Positions 9,424 through 18,552 of a DNA stretch of 64,000 nucleotides are shown here, in pieces. Positions within the stretch are counted from its first letter, which is position 1; every line of letters begins with the position of its first letter. Both the position numbers and the translations under genes were made by a program. A model generated the notes under the pieces. It was given only the letters and a program-made list of their open reading frames with translations, was not told the origin of the DNA and ran no database searches. Source of the DNA: Bacteroidota bacterium (lineage in GTDB: Bacteria > Bacteroidota > Bacteroidia > Chitinophagales > Chitinophagaceae); contig JAFDYD010000018.1 in NCBI GenBank assembly GCA_018267615.1, positions 242,278 to 306,277 on the forward strand. The letters are read 5' to 3'.

Positions 9424-11868
9424 CTACGCGCTAGCAGCACGAATGATATCTGCAAAAACACCAGATGCAGTTACTTCAGCGCCCGCTCCGGCTCCTTTTA
9501 CTACCAATGGTTGTTCAGGATATCGATCCGTATAAAATAAAACAATATTATCCTTTCCATAAAGATGATAAAAGTCGTGACTCGTATCAATATGCTGAAG
9601 TCCCACCGATGCTTTTCCATACTCATACTTCGCAACAAACTTCAGTTTTTTTCCAACGCTTGCAGCTTCCTGGTATAATTTTTTAAAATGATTTTCTTCC
9701 TTGGCCATTGCCTTATAAAATTCTTCTACTGATCCTTGCATACAAGAAGCGGGCATAAATGCATTGTTTTGAATTTCTTCCATCTCAATTTTTTCTCCGG
9801 CTTCTCTTGCGAGGATCATGATTTTGCGCATTACATCAGTACCGCTCAGATCCAAACGCGGATCGGGTTCTGTGTAACCTTCGTCCTGGGCCTGCTTTAC
9901 AACGTCGGCGAATTTTCTTTCGCCATTATAATTATTGAAAACGAAATTAAGCGTACCACTTAGTACCGCTTCAATTTTATTCACTTTATCACCGCTGCGT
10001 AATAGGTCATTCAATGTACCGATAACCGGAAGTCCCGCGCCAACATTTGTTTCGAAAAAGAAAGGTGCATTGTATTCACGGGAAAGATTTTTCAATTTTT
10101 TATAGTAAACAAACGGAGATGAACACGCTATTTTATTACATGCGACTACGGAAATGCTTTTTTGTAATAACCCATCATAGCAAGATGCCACTTCCTGGTT
10201 GGCGGTGATATCTACAAATACAGTGTTCCGAAGATTTTTCGAACGACTCGTGGAAACAAATTTTTTCAAATCCATATTCTCCCCTTCCTGCAAAAGCTGT
10301 TTCCAGTTATTAAGATCTAGCCCTTCGTCATTAAAATACATTTTTTTACTATTTCCCAATCCTATAACGCGAACCTGTATACGAAGATTTTCAAGAAGGT
10401 AATTGTGTTGTTGTTTTAATTGTTCTAAGAGACGACTTCCCACATTACCCGTTCCGACAATAAACAGGTTTAATTGTTTATGCGTTGTTTCGAAAAACTC
10501 TTCATGCAGAATATTGATCGCTTTTTTTACATCCACACTTGCAATTACAGATGAAATATTTCTTTCTGATGAACCTTGTGCAATGGCCCGCACATTCACG
10601 CCGTTTCGCCCGAGAGAACCGAACATTTTTCCACTGATTCCCGGATGACTTTTCATATTGTCGCCCACAAGAGCAACAATTGCTAATCCTTTCTCAACAA
10701 TCAGTGGTTCCACTTTCCCTGTTTTAATTTCGTGATCAAAAGCCTGATCAACTGCTTCTTTTGCTTTGGGAGCGCCAGCTTCTTCCACACCTACACAGAT
10801 CGAATGCTCCGAAGATGCCTGAGTAATTAAAATCACATTTATTTTTTCGTTTGATAATGATTCGAATAATCTTTTTGAAAATCCAGGTATACCCACCATG
10901 CCGCTGCCTTCGAGACTCAATAATGCAATTTTATTAATGCTGGTAATTCCCCGAATACTGTTACCATTCTTCGAAGCAACTTTTTCGATTAGTGTCCCCG
11001 CATCATTAGGTGCGAATGTATTCTTGATCCAGACAGGAATATTTTTATCCATTACCGGTTGAATGGTCGGCGGGTAAATTACTTTGGCGCCGAAATGTGA
11101 TAATTCCATTGCTTCCTGGTAGGAAATATTTGGAATGGCTTTCGCATTTGAAACAAGCCGCGGATCTGCAGTCATCATACCAGAAACATCGGTCCATATT
11201 TCAACAGTTTTTGCAGGAACACAGGCTGCATAAATCGCAGCGGTATAATCTGATCCGCCTCGTCCCAATGTTGTTGTCGCTCCTTTGCCGTCCGATGCAA
11301 TAAAACCAGGCACGATAAACAATGATTGATTGGTTGATTCAAAAAATGTATGCATACGTTTGGAGGTGGCGTCAAAGTCGACAGTTGCATAACCAAATTG
11401 CGAGTCGGTAACAATTACTTCCCTTGAATCCTTCCAAACATTTTCAACTCCAAGTGTGGTTAACCTGGCAGATAATATTTGAGACGAAAGGAGCTCACCG
11501 AAACTTACAATCTTATCCATCGTACGAACCGGGAGTTCGCCCAGTAAAAAAATACCATTGCAGATATCTTCTAATTCGTTGCAACGCTTTTTGACGAGAC
11601 TCAATGCGCTGCTTTGATGCGTGATCGGAATAAGCGACTTCACCGTTTCGAGGTGACGTAGTTCTATTGCCTGAAGTTTTTCTTTGTACGATTCATCTTC
11701 TGCTGCTGCTAACGTGCCGCATTGCAGTAATGCATCCGTGATACCGCCCAATGCCGATACGACCACGATTGTCTTATCCCGCTTTATTGATTCAGTGATG
11801 ATGTTTACTGCCCTGTTGATATTATCGGCGTTGGCCACTGATGTTCCGCCGAATTTTAAAACCTGCAT
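9424..11868 (-). CDS. thrA: Bifunctional aspartokinase / homoserine dehydrogenase
   Basis: Fusion enzyme catalysing the first and third steps from aspartate to homoserine. Residues about 1-290 are the amino-acid kinase domain (KFGGTSVANADN at the N-terminus, GRGGSDYTAA near 204). Two ACT-type regulatory segments follow (about 310-460, with GNSIRGITSI and a later IVALVGDNM). The homoserine dehydrogenase half starts with the nucleotide-binding FIVGTGNVGSRLL near 470 and ends with a catalytic region containing EPDPRLDLSGTDV. The length of 814 residues matches E. coli ThrA. It is the promoter-proximal gene of thrABC and follows a Thr/Ile-rich leader peptide. Allosteric inhibition by threonine is known for the family and likely here because the ACT regions are present. 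Confidence 0.96.
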   Translation of the reverse strand: MQVLKFGGTSVANADNINRAVNIITESIKRDKTIVVVSALGGITDALLQCGTLAAAEDESYKEKLQAIELRHLETVKSLIPITHQSSALSLVKKRCNELEDICNGIFLLGELPVRTMDKIVSFGELLSSQILSARLTTLGVENVWKDSREVIVTDSQFGYATVDFDATSKRMHTFFESTNQSLFIVPGFIASDGKGATTTLGRGGSDYTAAIYAACVPAKTVEIWTDVSGMMTADPRLVSNAKAIPNISYQEAMELSHFGAKVIYPPTIQPVMDKNIPVWIKNTFAPNDAGTLIEKVASKNGNSIRGITSINKIALLSLEGSGMVGIPGFSKRLFESLSNEKINVILITQASSEHSICVGVEEAGAPKAKEAVDQAFDHEIKTGKVEPLIVEKGLAIVALVGDNMKSHPGISGKMFGSLGRNGVNVRAIAQGSSERNISSVIASVDVKKAINILHEEFFETTHKQLNLFIVGTGNVGSRLLEQLKQQHNYLLENLRIQVRVIGLGNSKKMYFNDEGLDLNNWKQLLQEGENMDLKKFVSTSRSKNLRNTVFVDITANQEVASCYDGLLQKSISVVACNKIACSSPFVYYKKLKNLSREYNAPFFFETNVGAGLPVIGTLNDLLRSGDKVNKIEAVLSGTLNFVFNNYNGERKFADVVKQAQDEGYTEPDPRLDLSGTDVMRKIMILAREAGEKIEMEEIQNNAFMPASCMQGSVEEFYKAMAKEENHFKKLYQEAASVGKKLKFVAKYEYGKASVGLQHIDTSHDFYHLYGKDNIVLFYTDRYPEQPLVVKGAGAGAEVTASGVFADIIRAASA

Positions 11869-11953
11869 CGATTATAATTTGTTTTTAAAAAAATATGAAT
11901 GATTAACCTGAAGTAACGGTAGCTAAAAGCCCAATGGATGATATGAAAATGTT

Positions 11954-11973
11954 CAATCCGCTTTAGCGGATTG
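11954..11973 (-). promoter_or_regulatory. Hairpin of the putative thr operon attenuator
   Basis: A perfect 9-bp inverted repeat with a 2-nt spacer (CAATCCGCT / AGCGGATTG) overlaps the last codons and stop of the leader peptide. A ribosome finishing or stalled in the leader would therefore change whether it can fold. A moderately T-containing stretch follows, but not a clean U-run, so termination versus anti-termination cannot be settled by eye. Confidence 0.5.
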
Positions 11974-12061
11974 TTGTTGTAATTGTAATAGGGGAAATCC
12001 CTGAAGCGAGAGACGCTGCAGAAGTAAAAAAAGGGATAATATTCTTTGTTGAACAACGCAC
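11963..12061 (-). CDS. thrL: Putative thr operon leader peptide
   Basis: Short reading frame of 32 codons upstream of thrA with a GTG start at 12061 and a TAA stop at 11965-11963. It ends in PITITTTIR, four threonine and three isoleucine codons within the last nine, the codon bias expected of a thr attenuator that senses charged tRNA-Thr and tRNA-Ile. An in-frame TAA lies just before the GTG and no ATG is present, so the start is the weakest part of the call. The leader stop sits inside a perfect hairpin, and thrA begins 94 bp downstream. The rest of the 342-bp gap between thrA and ppc holds no other supported gene; a longer frame on the same strand there is read in a different phase and looks accidental. 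Confidence 0.6.
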   Translation of the reverse strand: MRCSTKNIIPFFTSAASLASGISPITITTTIR

Positions 12062-12079
12062 TTTTTATAATAAGGACCG

Positions 12080-12087
12080 CTAAGGTA
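12080..12087 (-). promoter_or_regulatory. Possible -7 element upstream of the thr leader
   Basis: TACCTTAG on the minus strand matches the Bacteroidota -7 consensus TAnnTTTG with one mismatch, about 19 nt before the leader GTG. No good TTTG is found 19-20 nt further upstream, so support is partial. Confidence 0.3.
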
Positions 12088-12210
12088 ACGAATATTGGCA
12101 AAAAAATAATAAAAAGGAAAATTATTTTAATAAAAAGAATTATTTTGAGGTCTTCTTTTGATTTATTGCTGCTTGCTATAGTATTTATTGAACGATTATA
12201 AATTTTAATC

Positions 12211-14790
12211 ATGAGTTACCAGTCATCACCGGGGTTGCAGCAATTTAAAAACCTGGTTGGGATCAAATTTCAACTTTATAATAGTTTATTTACCTCCCTT
12301 CCTTTTCATCGGATAGAAAAAACAGGAATCCTGTTGTCATTGCTTCTGACTTATTGCGAAGATGGATACAAAAAGAAACAAAGTCCCGAGCAGATCATCG
12401 AAGATTTTTTTCAAAAGCACACTACTTATACCAGTGAAAGAGAGAGAGCAGATATTTTATTTCGATTTGTTCAGTATGTAGAAAGACAAGTTGTACTCTT
12501 TGATGCATTGGAAGATGCAGCCTTCAAAGAAGTAACTGATACCGGAGGTGTTGGTACGCTGAAACATTTATCTTCTGAAGTGGTACAATACAATAAACAG
12601 GATGAATTAAAAACAAAATTGAAAGATTATTCTGTGAGATTGGTTCTGACCGCCCATCCTACACAATTTTATCCGGGTCCGGTATTGGGTATTATTAATG
12701 ATTTGTCGAGAGCTGTTGTTGAGAATAATGCGAGCCAGATTAATATGTACATGCAACAGCTTGGGAAAACTCCATTTTTAAAAAAGCAAAAGCCAACACC
12801 TTTTGACGAAGCAGTGAGCCTGATCTGGTATTTGGAAAACATTTTCTATCATGCTGCCGGCAGAATTCTTGCGTCATTGAAAAATCAATTTCCAGATGCA
12901 GTTTCTGAAAATAACTCAATCATAAAAATGGGATTTTGGCCAGGGGGTGACCGCGATGGCAATCCGTTTGTGAATGCCACTACAACATTAAAAGTTGCGG
13001 AAGCTCTTCATGGTGCAATTATCAAATGCTACTATCTCGATGTAAGAAGATTGAAAAGACGACTAACATTTAAAGGCGTTGATACAATACTCTCATCACT
13101 TGAAGAAAAATTATACAATAACATCTTTGTTCCAGAACATAAAGCAGGGCTGAACAAACAGGAAATTATTTTGCCGTTGAAACAAATTCGCGAAATTCTG
13201 ATTTACCAGCACAACAGTTTATTCCTGCATCTTGTAGATAATCTGATAAGCAAAGTATATGTGTTTGGTCTGCATTTCGCGACGTTGGATATAAGGCAGG
13301 AAAGTTCTGTGCATGGGAGAGTGATGCAAGCAATTGCTCAAGAAGAAAAATTGCTTCCCCAAAATTATGCGAGCCTCGATCCAAAAGAAAAAATCAGTTT
13401 GCTAAGCGAAGTCAGCGGTAATACAGATCCTTCGCGGTACAATGACAGTCTTGTAAAGGACGCATTGGAAACAGCCAATGTTGTAAAAAAAATTCAACAT
13501 GCAAACGGTCAGGAAGGCTGTAACAGGTATATCATCAGCCAATGCAATAGTGCTGTTAATGTGATGGAAGTATATGCGTTGTTTATGTTGACCGGATGGA
13601 AAAAAGAAGATCTTCATATAGATATCGTGCCTTTGTTCGAAACTGTAGATGATTTGCAAAATGCTGCATCTATTATGAAAGAGCTTTATGAAAATCCAAC
13701 TTATATAAAACATCTGAAGAGGAGGAATTTCACACAGACCATCATGGTAGGTTTTTCCGACGGCACGAAGGACGGCGGTTACCTGATGGCTAACTGGGGA
13801 ATTTATAAAGCAAAAGAAGAATTGACAAAAATCTCCAAGCAATATTCTGTGGATGTTGTTTTTTTTGACGGACGAGGCGGACCACCTGCACGTGGCGGAG
13901 GAAAGACGCATAAATTTTATGCGTCGATGGGAAGGAACATTGCAAACAAAGAAATACAACTCACGATACAGGGGCAAACTGTGAGTTCCAATTTCGGAAC
14001 TATCGATTCTGCACAATATAATATTGAGCAGCTTGTGCATGCAGGAATTTCGAACGATCTATTTTCATCAAGAAAAGTAACACTACAGGAAGCAGAGGAA
14101 GAATTGTTTGAAGAAATGGCGGATGAAAGTTTCAAGAGTTACACGGCATTGAAAAATCATCCTCACTTCATGGAATACCTGAATGAAGTAAGTCCTTTGC
14201 AATTTTATAGCGAAACAAATATCGGAAGCCGTCCAAGTAAACGAAACAATTCCGGGCGACTTGAATTAAAGGATTTAAGAGCCATTCCGTATGTAGGTGC
14301 GTGGAGCCAATTGAAACAAAATGTTACAGGTTACTACGGCGTAGGTACGGCGTTGCGCGCAATGGAACAAAAGGGAAAGTGGCACCAGGTAAAAGAGCTC
14401 TATGATAATTCACTTTATTTTAAAACGCTTATTGATAACTGTGAGATGGCGATGAAAAAATGTTTTTTCCCGCTGACGGAGCATTTTTCAAGCAATCCGG
14501 TATTCAGTGATATATGGGGGCAGATATTTAACGAGTTTGAATTGACACAAAAATATCTTTTTAAATTATCGGGTAAACATGAGTTGATGGCAGACTATCC
14601 GGTTGAACAATTATCAATTCAAATGCGAGAAAGAATCGTGTTGCCATTGAGTACGATTCAGCAATATGCAATAACAAAATTCAGAAGAATAGAAAAAGGT
14701 CTGATTAATTCTCCACTAAAAGATGTCTACGAAAAATTGATCATCCGTTGCTCATTTGGAATTATCAACGCAGCAAGAAATTCCGCGTAA
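12211..14790 (+). CDS. ppc: Phosphoenolpyruvate carboxylase
   Basis: Carboxylates PEP with bicarbonate to oxaloacetate, the anaplerotic source of aspartate. The 859-residue protein has the catalytic histidine in VLTAHPTQF (H149), the PEP-binding GFSDGTKDGGYLMANW (K520), and the conserved FFDGRGGPPARGGG beginning at residue 551. The usual R/K-N-S-G end appears as IINAARNSA, close to the family's RNTG tail. The gene is divergent from thrA across a 342-bp gap that holds the thr leader. The pairing makes metabolic sense because ThrA consumes aspartate derived from oxaloacetate. No clear promoter was identified on this side. Confidence 0.95.
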   Translation: MSYQSSPGLQQFKNLVGIKFQLYNSLFTSLPFHRIEKTGILLSLLLTYCEDGYKKKQSPEQIIEDFFQKHTTYTSERERADILFRFVQYVERQVVLFDALEDAAFKEVTDTGGVGTLKHLSSEVVQYNKQDELKTKLKDYSVRLVLTAHPTQFYPGPVLGIINDLSRAVVENNASQINMYMQQLGKTPFLKKQKPTPFDEAVSLIWYLENIFYHAAGRILASLKNQFPDAVSENNSIIKMGFWPGGDRDGNPFVNATTTLKVAEALHGAIIKCYYLDVRRLKRRLTFKGVDTILSSLEEKLYNNIFVPEHKAGLNKQEIILPLKQIREILIYQHNSLFLHLVDNLISKVYVFGLHFATLDIRQESSVHGRVMQAIAQEEKLLPQNYASLDPKEKISLLSEVSGNTDPSRYNDSLVKDALETANVVKKIQHANGQEGCNRYIISQCNSAVNVMEVYALFMLTGWKKEDLHIDIVPLFETVDDLQNAASIMKELYENPTYIKHLKRRNFTQTIMVGFSDGTKDGGYLMANWGIYKAKEELTKISKQYSVDVVFFDGRGGPPARGGGKTHKFYASMGRNIANKEIQLTIQGQTVSSNFGTIDSAQYNIEQLVHAGISNDLFSSRKVTLQEAEEELFEEMADESFKSYTALKNHPHFMEYLNEVSPLQFYSETNIGSRPSKRNNSGRLELKDLRAIPYVGAWSQLKQNVTGYYGVGTALRAMEQKGKWHQVKELYDNSLYFKTLIDNCEMAMKKCFFPLTEHFSSNPVFSDIWGQIFNEFELTQKYLFKLSGKHELMADYPVEQLSIQMRERIVLPLSTIQQYAITKFRRIEKGLINSPLKDVYEKLIIRCSFGIINAARNSA

Positions 14791-15051
14791 AAGCCGGAAT
14801 TAGCTACGAAATGGGATTGTCCGAAAAATTATTTTAAAAAAAATAAAAAAAACTTTTTTGGAATTAAACATGGGAAATTTTTGTCCGCCGACCAACCTAT
14901 CATTGGACTTTTCATTATCTCTCAACAAAATTTTTACGATGCCATCAGATATAAATCGGGAAGTGGCTCAAAATTACATATATAATATTTTATGAACTAA
15001 AGTGTTATCAACGTCACTTTTTGAAGATTCTAAAACAGCGCATAAGTTTGC

Positions 15052-15252
15052 ATGGAAAATCTGTTTATTAATCTCTTAAATCTAATACGTATGCTGAAAT
15101 TAGCACCTCTTTTCCTGGTAATTGTTGTGGCATTAGGCGTGTATTGCCTTACTGCAACATCAGTGTTGCCAAAGATCATGTTGTTTACTGCATCAATGTT
15201 GTTGTTTCTCTCCCTTCTTGGCAAAACGAGAAAGACAAGAATTATCAGATAA
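15052..15252 (+). CDS. Small two-helix membrane protein, function unknown
   Basis: Predicted 66-residue protein (or 53 residues from the second ATG at 15091, MLKLAPLF) with two hydrophobic segments (APLFLVIVVALGVYCL and a stretch ending in MLLFLSLLG) and a basic C-terminal tail (KTRKTRIIR), arranged like a small inner-membrane hairpin protein. No family is recognised. A strong rho-independent terminator begins 29 bp after the stop, which supports transcription of this strand. It lies between ppc and a convergent ammonium transporter. The 261 bp upstream are AT-rich and show nothing else. Confidence 0.45.
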   Translation: MENLFINLLNLIRMLKLAPLFLVIVVALGVYCLTATSVLPKIMLFTASMLLFLSLLGKTRKTRIIR

Positions 15253-15281
15253 ATTATTACAGACTGAAAATTCAGTTATAT

Positions 15282-15310
15282 AAAACCGCCCCCGAAAGAG
15301 GGCGGTTTTT
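15282..15310. terminator. Rho-independent terminator, probably bidirectional
   Basis: A perfect 10-bp stem (AAAACCGCCC at 15282-15291 with GGGCGGTTTT at 15300-15309) and an 8-nt loop are followed by T's on the plus strand and preceded by A's, so it can end both the small membrane-protein gene and the convergent amt gene. Confidence 0.9.
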
Positions 15311-15329
15311 ATTTTTAATAATTATATTA

Positions 15330-16946
15330 TTAAGACGGAATTTTTGTTTTCGAAAGTGCTATTGCAGGTTTCGGATCTAAAAGCATTTCCGCGTTCTCTG
15401 GTATTTCAGGATAAGCTGACGAACCGTGTTCCCAAACATCGAGACCACCAGGTCCAGCTTCACCTTTACCTTCAACGCGAAGATTCCAAGGATGCGGCAA
15501 TTGTTTAATCACCCACATCATCACGAATGCAATTGCAAAAGTAGCTATAGTGATGGTTGCACTGCCTATCAATTGCGCTTTTAATACTGTTGTTCCACCA
15601 CCATAGAATAACCCTGCAACCGGGCTTGAATTATCTGCTCCCGCAGGTCCTGTCGCTCCAAATTTTCCGGAGGCAAAAAAACCTAGACTTAGTGTTCCCC
15701 AAATACCGCACAATCCGTGAACAGGAACCGCGCCAACGGGATCGTCAATTCTTAAATATTCTAGTAAATATGTCCCGTACACAACTACGATTCCAGCAAT
15801 TCCGCCTAAACAAATTGCACCGAGTGGATCAACCCAATAACAAGGACATGTGATCGCAACCAAGCCTGCTAGAAATCCATTCGTTGTATAACCAAGATCA
15901 AACTTGCCTTTGGTGGGACCGGTCCACAATGCAACAAGCATTGCCATCATTCCACCAGCACATGCTGCTAAAGTTGTATTGGTAGCAACTCTTCCGATGC
16001 CTTGCATATCCATTGCTGAAAGTGTGCTGCCTGGATTGAAACCATACCACCCGAACCAAAGAATAAATCCGCCGACTGCCGCGATGGTTAAATTGTGTGG
16101 TGGCATTGGGCCTCCTCCGTCTCTCTTGAAAATTCTTCCTAAGCGCGGACCAAGAACAATTGCACCCGCTAATGAGACGACGCCTCCGATCGTGTGCACA
16201 ACAGTTGAACCTGCAAAATCACGGAAGCCCGTACCTATCGATGGCCAGAAGTTTCCAGTGCTTCCCATCAATGCAAGAAATCCATCAGGTCCCCAAGCCC
16301 AGTGGCCAATGATTGGATAAATGAATCCGGTTACACCAATGCTATAGAGAATGTCTCCGCGAAAACTTGTACGACCAATCATTGCACCAGATGTAATGGT
16401 AGAGCAAGTATCAGCAAAAGCAAATTGAAATATCCAGTGTGCTATTACAGGAACGCCAGTGGCTTCGTATGTATCTGGCGCGCCAGAAAGGAAGAACCAA
16501 TGATATCCTATAAAACCATTTCCGTGACTAAACATGAATGCATAGCCGAAAGCCCAGAAAAGGAGTCCGCATAAACACGTGTCGAATATACATTCCAACA
16601 AAACGTTTACAGTTTCCCTTTGCCGGGCGAATCCTGCTTCCAACATAACGAAACCAGGTTGCATTCCAAATACAAGAAAAGCTGCAACGAGAGTCCAGAC
16701 TGTGTTGATGGAATTCATCATCGAAGTTTCATGTGCAGTGTAAGTTGTTTGCGCATGCACAGATGTTCCCATAATGATTGCAGGGAGGAAACCCATTGCA
16801 ATTAAAACGAGAATAAGACCGATAATTTTTCCACCGAACATTGTGAGCCCGAGGCGCCATTTATCAGCCCGGCTCAATTTAATTTTGATAGACGTCTCAG
16901 GAGAAGAATGTCCGTTGATCCTCCTGGCCAAGGATTGTAATAGCAT
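15330..16946 (-). CDS. amt: Ammonium transporter (Amt/MEP/Rh family), long form
   Basis: Eleven-helix-type inner-membrane ammonium channel, 538 residues. Typical Amt stretches are present: MLEAGFARQRETVNVLLE (about residue 100), DFAGSTVVHTIGGVVSLAGA (about 225), and PVHGLCGIWGTLSLG (about 405). The N-terminus carries roughly 60 extra residues with a signal-like hydrophobic segment (residues 36-66) before the first conserved helix. An internal ATG (M36, 16841) could be the true start. It is the second of two tandem amt genes in the same direction, separated by 179 bp containing a strong hairpin. No P-II (glnK) gene is adjacent, unusual for an amt locus. Confidence 0.92.
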   Translation of the reverse strand: MLLQSLARRINGHSSPETSIKIKLSRADKWRLGLTMFGGKIIGLILVLIAMGFLPAIIMGTSVHAQTTYTAHETSMMNSINTVWTLVAAFLVFGMQPGFVMLEAGFARQRETVNVLLECIFDTCLCGLLFWAFGYAFMFSHGNGFIGYHWFFLSGAPDTYEATGVPVIAHWIFQFAFADTCSTITSGAMIGRTSFRGDILYSIGVTGFIYPIIGHWAWGPDGFLALMGSTGNFWPSIGTGFRDFAGSTVVHTIGGVVSLAGAIVLGPRLGRIFKRDGGGPMPPHNLTIAAVGGFILWFGWYGFNPGSTLSAMDMQGIGRVATNTTLAACAGGMMAMLVALWTGPTKGKFDLGYTTNGFLAGLVAITCPCYWVDPLGAICLGGIAGIVVVYGTYLLEYLRIDDPVGAVPVHGLCGIWGTLSLGFFASGKFGATGPAGADNSSPVAGLFYGGGTTVLKAQLIGSATITIATFAIAFVMMWVIKQLPHPWNLRVEGKGEAGPGGLDVWEHGSSAYPEIPENAEMLLDPKPAIALSKTKIPS

Positions 16947-17075
16947 TTTGATTCAATTTTTTGGTTAAAAAATGATTGGCAGGATTTTTTCAATATGTGT
17001 CAGAAAGGAGGGGTATTAGGGAACGAACTAAAATTTCAATGGAAAGCGGTCGATCAATTTTTTTCAAGGTATAAG

Positions 17076-17119
17076 AGAGATAAAATCACTTGTTGAAAAC
17101 AGCAAGTGATTTTATCTCT
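17076..17119 (-). terminator. Strong hairpin between the two amt genes
   Basis: A perfect 17-bp inverted repeat (17076-17092 with 17103-17119) and a 10-nt loop lie directly after the upstream amt stop codon. No U-run follows on the minus strand, so it may be a terminator, an mRNA 3'-end stabiliser or a processing site. Confidence 0.6.
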
Positions 17120-17125
17120 TGCTAT

Positions 17126-18451
17126 TTATAATTTTTCATCATGTTGTGTAATATCCAATCCAATTTCTTCTTCTTCAACACTAACACGTAATGGAACGAT
17201 GATATCAACTAACTTGAAAACAATAAATCCCATTACTGTTGCGAACACCACAACAATTAAACAACCAAGCACCTGATGCAGGAAGAATTGTGTTCCTCCG
17301 TAAAACAGGCCGTCGTTACCTGCAGGATTTATTTTTTTGCTGGCCAACATTCCAGTCATGATCATCCCTACAATACCACCGATACCATGACATGGAAAAA
17401 CATCAAGTGTATCATCGATAGTTGTCTTGCCCTTCCAGTACACGGCAATATTCGAGCAGATTGCTGCAACGAAACCAATGAAAATACTTTGAGGAACACC
17501 AACGTATCCCGATGCCGGGGTAATCGCAACCAATCCAACAACTGCACCAATGCAGAAACCCAGAGAAGACGGTTTTCTTCCGCGCACTGAATCAAAAAAT
17601 ATCCACGAGAGTCCCGCAGCGGCAGATGCTGTATTTGTATTTGCAAATGCATCGACAGCAAGACCGTTTGCAGCGAGCGCAGAACCTGCATTGAATCCAA
17701 ACCAGCCAAACCACAACAATCCAGTACCTAATAATACATAAGGAATTCGCGCAGGTTTTACCTCTTCTTTGGTAACATGCACTTTTCTTCTTTTAAGCAA
17801 AATCGCTCCAGCCAAAGCAGCACAACCGGCGGATATGTGCACTACGGTTCCACCCGCAAAATCTATTACTCCCATTTTGGCAAGAAAACCTTCGGGATGC
17901 CAATTCCAGTGAGCAATCGGAGCATAGATAAGCAGGCTAAATAAAACCATGAAAAGAACATAGGCTTTAAAGCTGATACGTTCGGCCGTTGCGCCAACAA
18001 CCAATGCGGGAGTGATAATTGCGAATTTCATTTGAAACAATGCGAATAATAATATTGGAATACTTGGTGCAAGAGACCATGGCTCATGTCCATTAATTCC
18101 TTTCATCATGAAAAACTCACTCGGATCTCCGATAAATCCTCCGATGGATTTTCCAAACGCAAGTCCGAATCCACACACAACCCAAAGCACACTGATCAAG
18201 CCTGTTGCTATAAAACTTTGAAGCATCGTAGAAAGAACATTTTTTCTGCCAACCATACCACCATAAAAAAATGAGAGACCAGGTGTCATCAATAGTACCA
18301 ACGCTGAAGAAATCAACATCCATGATATATCAGCAAAATTGTACACCTTAGAGCCATCGAAATCAGCCACTAATGGCACGAATAATCCCATTATTGAGAA
18401 TATACCCAATAGAATAAACGGAATAGGTGAAGTTGAGGAGGTTTTAGTCAT
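17126..18451 (-). CDS. amtB: Ammonium transporter (Amt/MEP/Rh family)
   Basis: Second ammonium channel, 441 residues, the usual Amt length. Conserved segments include FFYGGMVGRKNVLSTMLQS near residue 62, IDFAGGTVVHISAGCAALAGA near 200, and the C-terminal DVFPCHGIGGIVGMIMTG. The first helix (about 10-28) is not obviously a cleaved signal. The C-terminal tail (EEEEIGLDITQHDEKL) resembles the P-II-interacting tail of AmtB proteins. The gene follows the porin gene by 101 bp on the same strand and precedes the longer amt gene. Nitrogen-limitation control is known for the family; no specific operator was recognised here. Confidence 0.94.
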   Translation of the reverse strand: MTKTSSTSPIPFILLGIFSIMGLFVPLVADFDGSKVYNFADISWMLISSALVLLMTPGLSFFYGGMVGRKNVLSTMLQSFIATGLISVLWVVCGFGLAFGKSIGGFIGDPSEFFMMKGINGHEPWSLAPSIPILLFALFQMKFAIITPALVVGATAERISFKAYVLFMVLFSLLIYAPIAHWNWHPEGFLAKMGVIDFAGGTVVHISAGCAALAGAILLKRRKVHVTKEEVKPARIPYVLLGTGLLWFGWFGFNAGSALAANGLAVDAFANTNTASAAAGLSWIFFDSVRGRKPSSLGFCIGAVVGLVAITPASGYVGVPQSIFIGFVAAICSNIAVYWKGKTTIDDTLDVFPCHGIGGIVGMIMTGMLASKKINPAGNDGLFYGGTQFFLHQVLGCLIVVVFATVMGFIVFKLVDIIVPLRVSVEEEEIGLDITQHDEKL

Positions 18452-18552
18452 GTCAGTCAGTTTATATTAAAAAATCCTTGTTAGAAGTTTAGGAGTATTT
18501 GAATGATGGTAAGGATTAAATTTTTTGATTCGAGCGCCAACATTTTGTCAAA

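Noticed and set aside
11856..12212. A 118-codon minus-strand frame upstream of thrA
   Set aside because: AT-driven, overlaps the start of thrA and reads through the leader region in another phase; the short Thr/Ile leader explains the region better.
13402..14040. A 212-codon minus-strand frame inside ppc
   Set aside because: Antisense shadow of a clear PEP carboxylase gene, with no family similarity.
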